A DNA stretch of 64,000 nucleotides from Terriglobia bacterium. Its GTDB lineage: Bacteria > Acidobacteriota > Terriglobia > Terriglobales > Acidobacteriaceae. This document shows positions 8,948 to 19,195 of the stretch, in pieces (position 1 is the first letter of the stretch; every line of letters starts with the position of its first letter). The position numbers and the translations under genes were made by a program. The notes beneath the pieces are model-generated. The model saw nothing but the letters and a program-made list of their open reading frames with translations. It had not been told where the DNA came from and made no database searches. The stretch lies in contig JAIQFH010000033.1 in NCBI GenBank assembly GCA_020073385.1, forward strand, positions 17,899 to 81,898. The letters are read 5' to 3'.

Positions 8948-10081
8948 ATGTCGAAATATCCCTCGCTTATTGCGCTGTTGCCAATCGCTTGCTTCGCCCT
9001 CCTCCCATCCGCAATTTCTGCGCAAGATAGTACTTCGCCGGAGCAGAAAAAAGTTGTGGTTCAAGCTGACGGCACTGTCGAGATACCAGCGCAGACGGCA
9101 CCCGTCTCCTCATTTCTGAGTTCCGAAGCGAAGGCGTACCTGACACAACACTTAAAGGACATGCAGGACCCGGAAATCCTGAAACAAGATGCCGGGGTGC
9201 CGCGATTCATGAAGCCATACATCGCACGAGACCGCGAACTGTTTTCTGTCGACCGGAAAGACGAGAAAGTCGGCAGCGTGCACGTGTACGACTACACGCC
9301 AAAAAGCGGAGTCTCGGCGAAGAACAAAGACCGTGTATTGATCAATCTTCACGGCGGCGGGTTCATGGGCTGCTGGCCTGGTTGCGCAGAGCTTGAATCT
9401 ATTCCCGTATCTGCTTTGGGCCAGATTGAAGTAGTGAGTGTCGACTACCGTGAAGGTCCCGACTATAAGTTCCCGGCGGCCAGCGAAGACGTTGCGAGCG
9501 TTTACCAACAAATTCTGAAGAATCATAAGCCAGAAAACATTGGTATCTATGGTTGCTCGGCCGGCGGGATGCAGACCGCGATGTCGATCGCCTGGTTTCA
9601 AAAGCACTCACTACCTTTACCCGGGGCGATCGGTATTTTCTGTGCATCCGCAGGAGGCGTCTTTGGCGGGGATGCGCTCTATACCGCGATGCCGCTCGGC
9701 GAGGCTCGATTGGCACCGCCGATTACGCCAGGAGCAAAGCCGCCGCTAAGTTATTTCGCCGACACGGATCCGAAGGATCCTTTGGTTTCGCCTATTAGCT
9801 CGCCAGAGATTCTTTCGAAGTTTCCTCCGACGCTCATCATCACGGGCACTCGCGGTTTTGAACTAAGTTCCGCTCTCTACACGCATGAGCAGTTGGTGAA
9901 ACTTGGCGTCGAGGCTGAACTCCATGTATGGGAAGGTCTATTCCACGGATTCTTCTACAACGCGGATGTTCCGGAGTCGAAGGACGCATTCAACGTGATG
10001 ATCAAGTTCTTTGATCGGCATTTGGGTGCTGCGGTGGATTCGAAACGAGCCTCGGTTGCAGCTGCAGATGAAACGCGGTGA
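8948..10081 (+). CDS. Secreted HSL-family (alpha/beta hydrolase fold-3) esterase
   Basis: A 377-residue esterase. The ATG at 8948 is preferred because it opens a clean signal peptide (about residues 1-23, ending AISA|QDS). The HSL-type oxyanion motif INLHGGGFMG, the nucleophile elbow YGCSAGGM, an acid in FADTDPKDPLVSP and the catalytic His in LFHGFF are all present. The family hydrolyses short-chain carboxyl esters; here the enzyme is predicted to act in the periplasm. It follows the receptor in the same direction and leads to two Nif3-like genes 6 nt later, so it is part of the operon. Its acyl substrate is unknown. Confidence 0.85.
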   Translation: MSKYPSLIALLPIACFALLPSAISAQDSTSPEQKKVVVQADGTVEIPAQTAPVSSFLSSEAKAYLTQHLKDMQDPEILKQDAGVPRFMKPYIARDRELFSVDRKDEKVGSVHVYDYTPKSGVSAKNKDRVLINLHGGGFMGCWPGCAELESIPVSALGQIEVVSVDYREGPDYKFPAASEDVASVYQQILKNHKPENIGIYGCSAGGMQTAMSIAWFQKHSLPLPGAIGIFCASAGGVFGGDALYTAMPLGEARLAPPITPGAKPPLSYFADTDPKDPLVSPISSPEILSKFPPTLIITGTRGFELSSALYTHEQLVKLGVEAELHVWEGLFHGFFYNADVPESKDAFNVMIKFFDRHLGAAVDSKRASVAAADETR

Positions 10082-10087
10082 CATTCG

Positions 10088-10963
10088 ATGATCAGAAGTC
10101 AACAGTTGATCGAACGGATACAAAAGAACGTCGGAGTTCCGTGGCAGAGTCAGCGCTCCGATGGCTTTTCCGACGGTATCCTGGTTGGGAGTGGTGACAC
10201 CACGGTCACGGGGATCGTGACCACGTTCACGCCAACCCTCGAGGTCCTTCGCAAAGCCGTCGATTCAGGCAAGAACGCTGTCATCTGCCGCGAGGCTCCT
10301 AGCTACAGCCGCGGCGAACGCGCTCCAGCATTCTGGAGGAATGGTCCCGCGCCTTCGAAAGACCTCCTAGACAACGACGCTGTCTGGCGCGCCAAGCAGG
10401 AGTTTATTTCCAGGAACAATCTCGTCATTATCCGTCTCGTTGACAACTGGGACGCGCGAAAGACAGACGGCCAGCTGCGCGGACTTTCGCGTGCACTTGG
10501 GTGGGACAGTTCTCACGTGGCACCGGGCAGCGGGGAAGATGCTTATGACCCTCGCAACGTTTACTTCCGGTTACCCACGACTTCACTGAGCAGTTTCGCT
10601 GAGGGTATCAGGAAGAAGCTGAACGTTCATGGTGTGAGAGTCATTGGAAAGCCAGAAGCAAAGGTGAGCAAAGTCGCCTTGACGCATGGACTGCTCCTGG
10701 TAGCTGATGCGGAGAGGATCCTTCGAGAGCCTGACCTCGACGTAGTCATTACAGGCGACGCGGTTGAGTGGGAAGCAGGTCCCTATTTTCAGGATCTTGT
10801 GACCGCGGGGGGAGCAAAAGGGCTAGTTCTGCTGGGTGACGAAGCATCCGAAGAACCAGGCAGCGGAGAGATGGCGGAATGGCTGAAGGGCTTCGTTACC
10901 GAGGTTCCCATCGAATGGATGCCGGCGGGCGAGCCATTCTGGACACTCCCACAGGCGGGTTGA
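10088..10963 (+). CDS. Nif3-like (DUF34) protein, divergent copy without the metal-site His
   Basis: A 291-residue protein related to the Nif3/YbgI family, which normally binds two metal ions. The N-terminal part resembles its neighbour at 10968 (IKEKVGVPWR in that copy, IQKNVGVPWQ here; shared GI.TTF..TL). The conserved metal-binding segment reads VICREAPSYS, where the neighbour has VITHEPTFWS, so the His ligand is replaced by Arg. GGTGA lies 6 nt upstream of the ATG, and no export signal is visible. It may be a non-metal partner subunit or a diverged enzyme. Function in a sugar operon is unknown. Confidence 0.65.
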   Translation: MIRSQQLIERIQKNVGVPWQSQRSDGFSDGILVGSGDTTVTGIVTTFTPTLEVLRKAVDSGKNAVICREAPSYSRGERAPAFWRNGPAPSKDLLDNDAVWRAKQEFISRNNLVIIRLVDNWDARKTDGQLRGLSRALGWDSSHVAPGSGEDAYDPRNVYFRLPTTSLSSFAEGIRKKLNVHGVRVIGKPEAKVSKVALTHGLLLVADAERILREPDLDVVITGDAVEWEAGPYFQDLVTAGGAKGLVLLGDEASEEPGSGEMAEWLKGFVTEVPIEWMPAGEPFWTLPQAG

Positions 10964-10967
10964 ACCA

Positions 10968-11858
10968 ATGGAAGAAATGAAACTATCCCGTAGAAGATTC
11001 TGCCAAGTCACCGGAAGCGGGCTTGTTATGGCTCCGCTATTGATGCGGTCGCAGAATCATTCGAGCTCGTCATTAACGGCTCGCGAAGTCGTAGCGCGAA
11101 TCAAGGAGAAGGTTGGAGTGCCATGGCGCACTCCCACGGCTGATGAATTTAAGATCGGCGACCCAGATGCTCCTATCACCGGGATTACAACAACGTTCAT
11201 GTCCACGCTTGATCTACTCCAACGTTCCATCGCGGCCGGCAATAACTTTGTGATCACGCACGAGCCAACGTTTTGGAGTGCAGCCGACGTTGTCTCCGAT
11301 GTAAGGTACGATCCCCTTTACAACCACAAAGTCAATTTCCTCGAAAAGAACAAAATGGTGGTTTGGCGGTTTCACGATCACTGGCACGCGCACCGTCCGG
11401 ATGGGATCTTCGCTGGCTGGAACAAAATCATGGGGTGGGAGAACTATGCATCGCCAGCCGCAAATCCCTTTTCGCATGAATATGTGATCCTTGAAACGAG
11501 CCTCGAGGAATTAGCAAGGGACATGCAGACCAGGCTGAAGACGCGCAGCATGCGGCTGGTCGGTGATCCCAAACTGAGAGTGACGAAACTTGCCCATGCC
11601 GGGCATTACATTCAGCAGTGTATGCAGGCGCTGCCGAATGTTGACGTCCTTATCGTCTTTGAATGCCGCGAGTGGGAAGCCGCGGAGTACATGCGAGATG
11701 CGATTGCCTCGGGCCAGAAGAAGGCTCTGATCCAGCTTCCCCATGAGGGCGGCGAAGAGGCCGGCATGGAAGAGTGTGCCCGCTGGCTTCGGACATTTGT
11801 GACTGAAGTGCCGATCGGATTCATCCCATCGGGTGATCCGTTCTGGATGCCGGCATAG
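10968..11858 (+). CDS. Nif3-like (DUF34) protein with Tat-type signal
   Basis: A 296-residue paralogue of the preceding gene, 4 nt downstream. The N-terminus MKLSRRRFCQVTGSGLVMAP is a twin-arginine signal, which suggests folded export with cofactor bound. The metal motif VITHEPTFWS retains its His, and further candidate ligands are in HDHWHAHRPDG. The C-terminal EGGEEAGMEECARW and EVPIGFIPSGDPFW align with the first copy. Start could be 10968 or the second ATG at 10977. Export of a Nif3-like protein is unusual, since characterised relatives are cytoplasmic. Its reaction is unknown; its place among secreted esterases suggests work on the same substrate. Confidence 0.7.
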   Translation: MEEMKLSRRRFCQVTGSGLVMAPLLMRSQNHSSSSLTAREVVARIKEKVGVPWRTPTADEFKIGDPDAPITGITTTFMSTLDLLQRSIAAGNNFVITHEPTFWSAADVVSDVRYDPLYNHKVNFLEKNKMVVWRFHDHWHAHRPDGIFAGWNKIMGWENYASPAANPFSHEYVILETSLEELARDMQTRLKTRSMRLVGDPKLRVTKLAHAGHYIQQCMQALPNVDVLIVFECREWEAAEYMRDAIASGQKKALIQLPHEGGEEAGMEECARWLRTFVTEVPIGFIPSGDPFWMPA

Positions 11859-11888
11859 AGGAAAGTGCTGGATTGGAGAGGAGCCATA

Positions 11889-14403
<2,515 letters not shown>

Positions 14404-14436
14404 CGCGCACGTACAGTCGATATAGAGAATGAATTC

Positions 14437-15348
14437 ATGATTAGGCCGGCACTCATGATTGGGCTAGGCGAAGTTCTCTGGGACGTTCTGCCCACCGGAA
14501 GGGTATTGGGTGGCGCTCCCGCAAACTTCGCTTACATGACAAACGTACTTGGAGATCAGGGGATTGTCGCCAGTAGTGTCGGAAACGACGAATTGGGTCG
14601 TGAAGCTTGCCAGCTCCTGCAAGAACTGGGTCTGAACACCTCATACCTGCAGCGGGACGATCTTCACGAAACAGGCATCGCAACCGTAACGATTGACGGA
14701 ACAGGTCAGCCGAACTTCACCATTAAGGAATCTGTAGCATGGGATTTTCTGGACTGGACGGCAGATTGGGAGGAGTTGTCGGCGAGGGCTGAGGTCATCT
14801 GTTTCGGATCGCTCGCGCAACGCTCGTCGACCTCCGCAGGCACGATCGACCGTTTTCTGCAAAACGCGCATCCGAAGACTATTCGCATATTTGATGTGAA
14901 CCTCCGTCAGTCGTTCTACAACAAGGATGTGTTGCGGAAGTCGTTTGAATATGCCGACATCATCAAGCTGAACGAGCACGAGCTGATTCAGGTTTCATCT
15001 CTGTTCGAATTAGGTACAGGAACTGCAGAATTCCTTGCCCGGCGACTGCTACAGGACTTCGATCTGAAGCTTGTCTGTATAACGCGCGCTGATCGGGGAA
15101 GCCTTCTTGTGTCACGAGGGCAAACAGTTGAGCATACAGGATTCCAAGTCACGGTGGCCGATGCTATCGGCGCTGGGGACGCATTCACTGCATGTCTTGC
15201 ACATCACTATGTTCGCGGAAATCCATTGCAGCAAATCAGTGAAGCTGCTAATCGGTTTGCATCATGGGTTGCAACCCAGCGGGGCGCCACTCCGCCGATC
15301 ACTCCAGATCAGTTGCAGAAGATTCTTACCGAGGTTCCTCTTTATTGA
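14437..15348 (+). CDS. PfkB-family carbohydrate kinase, probably fructokinase
   Basis: A 303-residue cytoplasmic sugar kinase. It opens with IGLGEVLWDVLPTGRVLGGAPANFA, the substrate-binding start typical of bacterial fructokinases. It ends with the PfkB signature AIGAGDAFTACLAHH, which carries the catalytic Asp and anion hole. FDVNLRQSFY and IKLNEHEL are other family positions. Expected reaction: fructose + ATP gives fructose-6-phosphate. This is exactly the product of the sucrose phosphorylase at 1961 that needs phosphorylation, so the two complete sucrose breakdown. The ATG at 14437 lacks a strong ribosome site; ATG at 14455 is an alternative. Confidence 0.85.
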   Translation: MIRPALMIGLGEVLWDVLPTGRVLGGAPANFAYMTNVLGDQGIVASSVGNDELGREACQLLQELGLNTSYLQRDDLHETGIATVTIDGTGQPNFTIKESVAWDFLDWTADWEELSARAEVICFGSLAQRSSTSAGTIDRFLQNAHPKTIRIFDVNLRQSFYNKDVLRKSFEYADIIKLNEHELIQVSSLFELGTGTAEFLARRLLQDFDLKLVCITRADRGSLLVSRGQTVEHTGFQVTVADAIGAGDAFTACLAHHYVRGNPLQQISEAANRFASWVATQRGATPPITPDQLQKILTEVPLY

Positions 15349-15486
15349 CGTTTCGGGGCAGGGCGCGTTCCACCCCCCAAGAACCTGATCCCAAAGTTCA
15401 ACGACCTGCTGCCTAGGCAGAAGTGAACGGATATACCGCTGTGCAACCGGATTTGGCTCCCGGTGGCAACAAAGGAGAGCGAGAGG

Positions 15487-17079
15487 ATGATTTCTTCGCA
15501 GTGTAGGGTTGCAGTCGGGCTATTGGGTCTGATTTTATTGGGCTTGTTCGGAAGTGCCGCTTTTGCTGAAACCGTCAAGGTGGAAGGCGGCCTGCTCCAG
15601 GGGACTATTGAGGACGGTCTCCGCGTATATCACGGTATTCCTTACGCTGCTCCGCCCGTAGGCGATCTCCGTTGGCGCCCACCGCAGCCTCCGTCGAAGT
15701 GGGATGGAGTTCGCGTCGCAGACCAGTTCGGTCGGGCGTGTATACAGACAAATGCGGCAATCGCAGATCTGCCCGCCCCCAGCGAAGATTGTCTGTACCT
15801 GAACGTGTGGACGCCAGCCAAGCGCGTCGAAGAGAGCCTGCCCGTTCTGGTTTGGATTCATGGGGGCGGTTTCGTGGCGGGCGCACCGGCCGAGAAGCTT
15901 TACCACGGCGAATGGTTGGCTAAAAAAGGGGTAGTCGTGGTTTCGATCGCATATCGTCTCGGCGTATTTGGCTTTCTGGCTCATCCCGAACTGAGCGCCG
16001 AAAGTGCTCGGCACGTATCGGGCAACTACGGCCTTCTCGACATGATTGCAGGGCTGCAGTGGGTTCAGAAGAACATCTCCTCATTTGGCGGCGATCCCAA
16101 GAAGGTGACAATACAGGGCGAATCCGCAGGCGCGGCTGCGGTAAGCATCCTTTGTGCATCACCGCTGACCAAGGGTCTGTTTCGCGGAGCGATCGCTGAG
16201 AGTGGAGCTACGTTCGGACCGGTGCGGGCCGACGCGTCATTTGGTGAAGCCGAACCGTTTGCTAGTGCTGAGAAAAGAGCCGCAGAGTGGCTCTCCTCGA
16301 TAGGCGTCTCCGGCATCGCGGAACTGCGGAAGATTCCCGCCGAGAAGTTGCAGACGATGATACCGCGTCAATTCGGATGGGCTCGTCCAAATGTTGACGG
16401 ATGGGTGATTGCGGGAGACCAATACAAACTTTACGAGTCAGGCAAACATAATGACGTGCCGGTGCTGACGGGTTACAACTCTGATGAAGGTTTGTTATTC
16501 GGAAATCCTAAATCCCACGAAGCCTATGTTCAGAGTGTGCGCGAGCGGTACCAGCAGTTTGCGGACAAGATTCTCGCTGCGTACCCGGGCGGTGCAACGC
16601 CTGCGGAGCAGAGGTCCGAACGCGACCTAATTCGCGACTCAGCGTTTGGTTGGAACGCGTGGGTGTGGGCTCAGCTGCAAACGAAAACAGGCAAGTCGAA
16701 GGTATTTTTGTACTACTTCGACGAGAAGGCCGAGATTCCCGCTGGATCTGAAGGCGCTGGCTACGGAGCCCGACACGCCTCCGAGCTTCCCTATGTGTTC
16801 CGCCAGCTTACGGAACACGGTCGTCCTGCCCCAACTCCGCAAGACGAGGCTCTGTCGGACATGATGAGCACTTACTGGACCAACTTCGCCAAGACCGGTG
16901 ATCCGAACGGTACCGGCCTGCCGAATTGGCCTAGTTATAACGATGCGATGCCACAGATGTTGCACATCGAGGTAGGAAATACGAAGGCAGGCCCAATGGT
17001 CAACGTAAATGGGCTAAAGGTGTTGGACGCATATTTTGCGTCGCGTCGAGCAGATGAGGTGTCGCCTGCAGCCCATTAG
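15487..17079 (+). CDS. Secreted type-B carboxylesterase
   Basis: A 530-residue carboxylesterase/cholinesterase-family enzyme. ATG at 15487 is chosen for its purine-rich GGAGAGCGAGAGG and because it starts a signal peptide ending FGSAAFA|ETV. Motifs in order: YHGIPYAAPPVGDLRWRPP, EDCLYLNVWTP, WIHGGGFVAG (oxyanion hole), the GESAGAAAV nucleophile elbow, Glu in SDEGLLF, and His in YGARHASELPYVF. Length fits the family. It is the last gene of the operon, 138 nt after the fructokinase, and is another exported esterase acting before or during uptake. Substrate unknown. Confidence 0.88.
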   Translation: MISSQCRVAVGLLGLILLGLFGSAAFAETVKVEGGLLQGTIEDGLRVYHGIPYAAPPVGDLRWRPPQPPSKWDGVRVADQFGRACIQTNAAIADLPAPSEDCLYLNVWTPAKRVEESLPVLVWIHGGGFVAGAPAEKLYHGEWLAKKGVVVVSIAYRLGVFGFLAHPELSAESARHVSGNYGLLDMIAGLQWVQKNISSFGGDPKKVTIQGESAGAAAVSILCASPLTKGLFRGAIAESGATFGPVRADASFGEAEPFASAEKRAAEWLSSIGVSGIAELRKIPAEKLQTMIPRQFGWARPNVDGWVIAGDQYKLYESGKHNDVPVLTGYNSDEGLLFGNPKSHEAYVQSVRERYQQFADKILAAYPGGATPAEQRSERDLIRDSAFGWNAWVWAQLQTKTGKSKVFLYYFDEKAEIPAGSEGAGYGARHASELPYVFRQLTEHGRPAPTPQDEALSDMMSTYWTNFAKTGDPNGTGLPNWPSYNDAMPQMLHIEVGNTKAGPMVNVNGLKVLDAYFASRRADEVSPAAH

Positions 17080-18106
17080 GTTTAGTACGCTGACGACTAT
17101 TCTGTCGGGGGATATTAGGTCCGATTTGGGTCCAATAAGCTTTGGCGAAGAGTTCCTTAACGGATCAAGAACGGGCTGTCAGTACCGTTGAAATCCAATG
17201 AGTTGCACGTCGTTGTTGCCCTGACAGGGCAGAGGCGTCGCGGTTTGAACCCACGATTTCCACCCACGATTCTCGTGTCTGTCACGTCTTCTCAAGTACT
17301 TAGGCGGCCACCTGAAGTCACTTAAGTTGTTTAAAACACAGCATAACGTAGCACTGAAAAGGCTGGCGTCGGCGGTTCAACTCCGTCCCTGGCCACCATT
17401 TTTTCAATAAGTTAGGGGAAATTCTTAAACCTCCATAGACAGCGAACAAGCCCTCTATCGTGGGTGGAAAGAACACACTCGACGAAGGACGCCTGAGCTT
17501 CATCTCATTGAGCGTCATCGATTTGCACTTGTGCGATGCGTCGAAGAGCGCAGCCTTTCATCGATTTTGCGCTCTAAGCTTCTAACCACCTTAATAAATA
17601 ATGATGTTTCGGGAAAAGTTAATGCTAGGGGCTTGTGCGAGTCCTTTGGACAAATCTGACGCGATGCAGATGTGTTTCGCGTCTGGATCGGCGGAGAAAA
17701 AGGCCGTATTTGAGGAACTCGTTGACGAGAAAATCTGACTTCCTGTTGTCGGTGGAACGCTGCCGCCACCTGCAGCATACTGTCAGGCCGGATACCCTTA
17801 TCCACTCTCAATTCTCCAGTTCGGACTTTCGCGAATCCCCGCTCGGAGTGGTCGCGCCAGGAGCTATCGCTTGACACTTTCTTCTTGAACCAAGCATTCG
17901 CATTTTCGAACCACACGCATGTCCAAATCGTTCCCAATGCTTCCTCCTCCTGTGTAGAATCTTGGGATATCCATTCTTTGTGGGGAATAGCCGCCAAACT
18001 GGCGGGAGCTGTGACCCTGAGGGTGCTTGGGCTTTAGCCGTTGAACCATTGTGTTGCGGTTGGTTCTCGGCATTTGTTTGACTCAGGGTTCACGAAAGAG
18101 ACCTCG
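17080..18106. other. Intergenic region of about 1 kb with a palindrome and a tRNA scar
   Basis: No convincing gene. It contains a perfect palindrome TGCCCTG-A-CAGGGCA (17217-17231), the 3'-half tRNA repeat (separate entry) and a short hairpin CCGCCA-AAC-TGGCGG near 17994. A 160-codon reverse open frame (17515-17997) has no recognisable motif or ribosome site and is not annotated. Base composition is visibly more AT-rich than the flanking genes, consistent with an old insertion boundary. Confidence 0.5.
17349..17398 (+). repeat. 3' half of a tRNA-Phe gene, copy 1 (attachment-site scar)
   Basis: This copy runs from the anticodon arm to CCA. Reading 5' to 3': tagca / ctgaaaa (anticodon loop with GAA) / ggctg, a 5-nt variable loop gcgtc, the T-arm ggcgg-ttcaact-ccgtc, the acceptor strand cctggcc, discriminator a and cca. 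One base of the anticodon stem is mismatched here. There is no 5' half upstream. The second copy at 29758 matches at 49 of 50 positions. tRNA 3' ends are the classic core sites of tyrosine integrases, so this is read as an integration scar. Confidence 0.7.
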
Positions 18107-19195
18107 ATGTTGCCACGCACACGCAGGTTCGACGCGTGGAGGGGAGCATCTCTGCTCGCCTTCCTTGTTTTACTTGTGGGCTGTGGCCGATGGTCAAAAA
18201 GTCCAGTTCCAAGCATCTCGTTCAGCAGAGTGCCAGCAGCAGACAAAGACGGTTACGACAAATTCGCTACCATTGAAGGTATTGCCCGCGGCTTTCACCC
18301 TGGCCAGCAGATCGTGTTGTACAGCAAAAGTGAAGAACTGTGGTGGCTACAGCCCGTTACAGACCACCCATTCACAAAAATTCAAGGTGATTCCACGTGG
18401 AAAAGCCAAATTCATCTGGGGACGGAATATGCTGCTCTGCTGGTCGACCCAGGGTACAACCCTCCGGAAACGTCCGAAACGCTGCCTTCACCAGGTAGTG
18501 GTATCGAAGCCATTGAGGTCGTAAAGGGGCAGGGCGCGGTATCCCCTCCGGCATCGCCTAAAACAGTCACCTTCAGCGGCTATGAATGGACAGTGCGAAC
18601 GGCAGGCAGCAATCGCGCCGGCACGAAAAATTCATTTTCTGCCGAGAACGCGTGGACCGACGACCGCGGAGCCCTGCATCTTCGTATAGCAAAAAATCAA
18701 GGTAAATGGACCTGTGCAGAGGTCCAACTTGTGCGCAGCCTGGGGTATGGGACCTACAGCTTTGTCGTGCGCGACATATCTCAATTGGAGCCCTCCGCTG
18801 TTCTGACCCTGCTCACGTGGGATGGCATGGGAGGGGAACAGAATCGTCGCGAACTGGATGTTGAGATCAGCCGCTGGGGCTACCAGGAGAATGAGAACGC
18901 ACATTACGTCGTGCAGCCTTACTTTATTCCAGCGAATATGGTTCGATTTCGAGTTCCAGGTGGCGTCCTCACGCATTCTTTTGAATGGAAACCAGGGCGG
19001 GCGGCGTTCTCGACGGTCTCGCGATCAGGGGACGCAGCAGGCGCTCGTGTGATCAATCAGCATGTCTTCACGTCGGGCGTCCCATCTGCCGATGGGGAGT
19101 CGGTACGCCTGAATCTGTATGTCTTCAACAAGGGCGAGATCCCGCTGAAAAATGAAACTGAAGTTGTGATTGAGAAGTTCGAATATCTACCGTGA
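18107..19195 (+). CDS. Lipoprotein with GH16/concanavalin-like fold
   Basis: A 362-residue protein with a lipoprotein signal (basic start, hydrophobic stretch, LLVGC at about residue 26), so it is probably anchored to a membrane. AAGAG upstream supports ATG at 18107. The C-terminal half resembles GH16-type beta-jelly-roll proteins: ENAWTDDRGALHLRIAKNQG, CAEVQLVRSLGYGTYSFVVR and RRELDVEISRWG, with acidic residues where the GH16 catalytic ELDIE would lie. VLTHSFEWKPGRAAF is also typical. Whether it hydrolyses glycans or only binds them is unclear. Its stop overlaps the start of the sensor kinase gene (TGATG), so the two are translationally coupled and it may be a sugar-sensing partner. Confidence 0.7.
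   Translation: MLPRTRRFDAWRGASLLAFLVLLVGCGRWSKSPVPSISFSRVPAADKDGYDKFATIEGIARGFHPGQQIVLYSKSEELWWLQPVTDHPFTKIQGDSTWKSQIHLGTEYAALLVDPGYNPPETSETLPSPGSGIEAIEVVKGQGAVSPPASPKTVTFSGYEWTVRTAGSNRAGTKNSFSAENAWTDDRGALHLRIAKNQGKWTCAEVQLVRSLGYGTYSFVVRDISQLEPSAVLTLLTWDGMGGEQNRRELDVEISRWGYQENENAHYVVQPYFIPANMVRFRVPGGVLTHSFEWKPGRAAFSTVSRSGDAAGARVINQHVFTSGVPSADGESVRLNLYVFNKGEIPLKNETEVVIEKFEYLP

Noticed and set aside
17318..17518. Reverse frame containing GTELNRRRQPFQ
   Set aside because: It is the antisense of the tRNA-Phe 3' half; a translation artefact.
17515..17997. 160-codon reverse open frame in the gap after the carboxylesterase
   Set aside because: TTG start without ribosome site, no recognisable family, low-complexity basic composition, and located in an AT-rich scar region.
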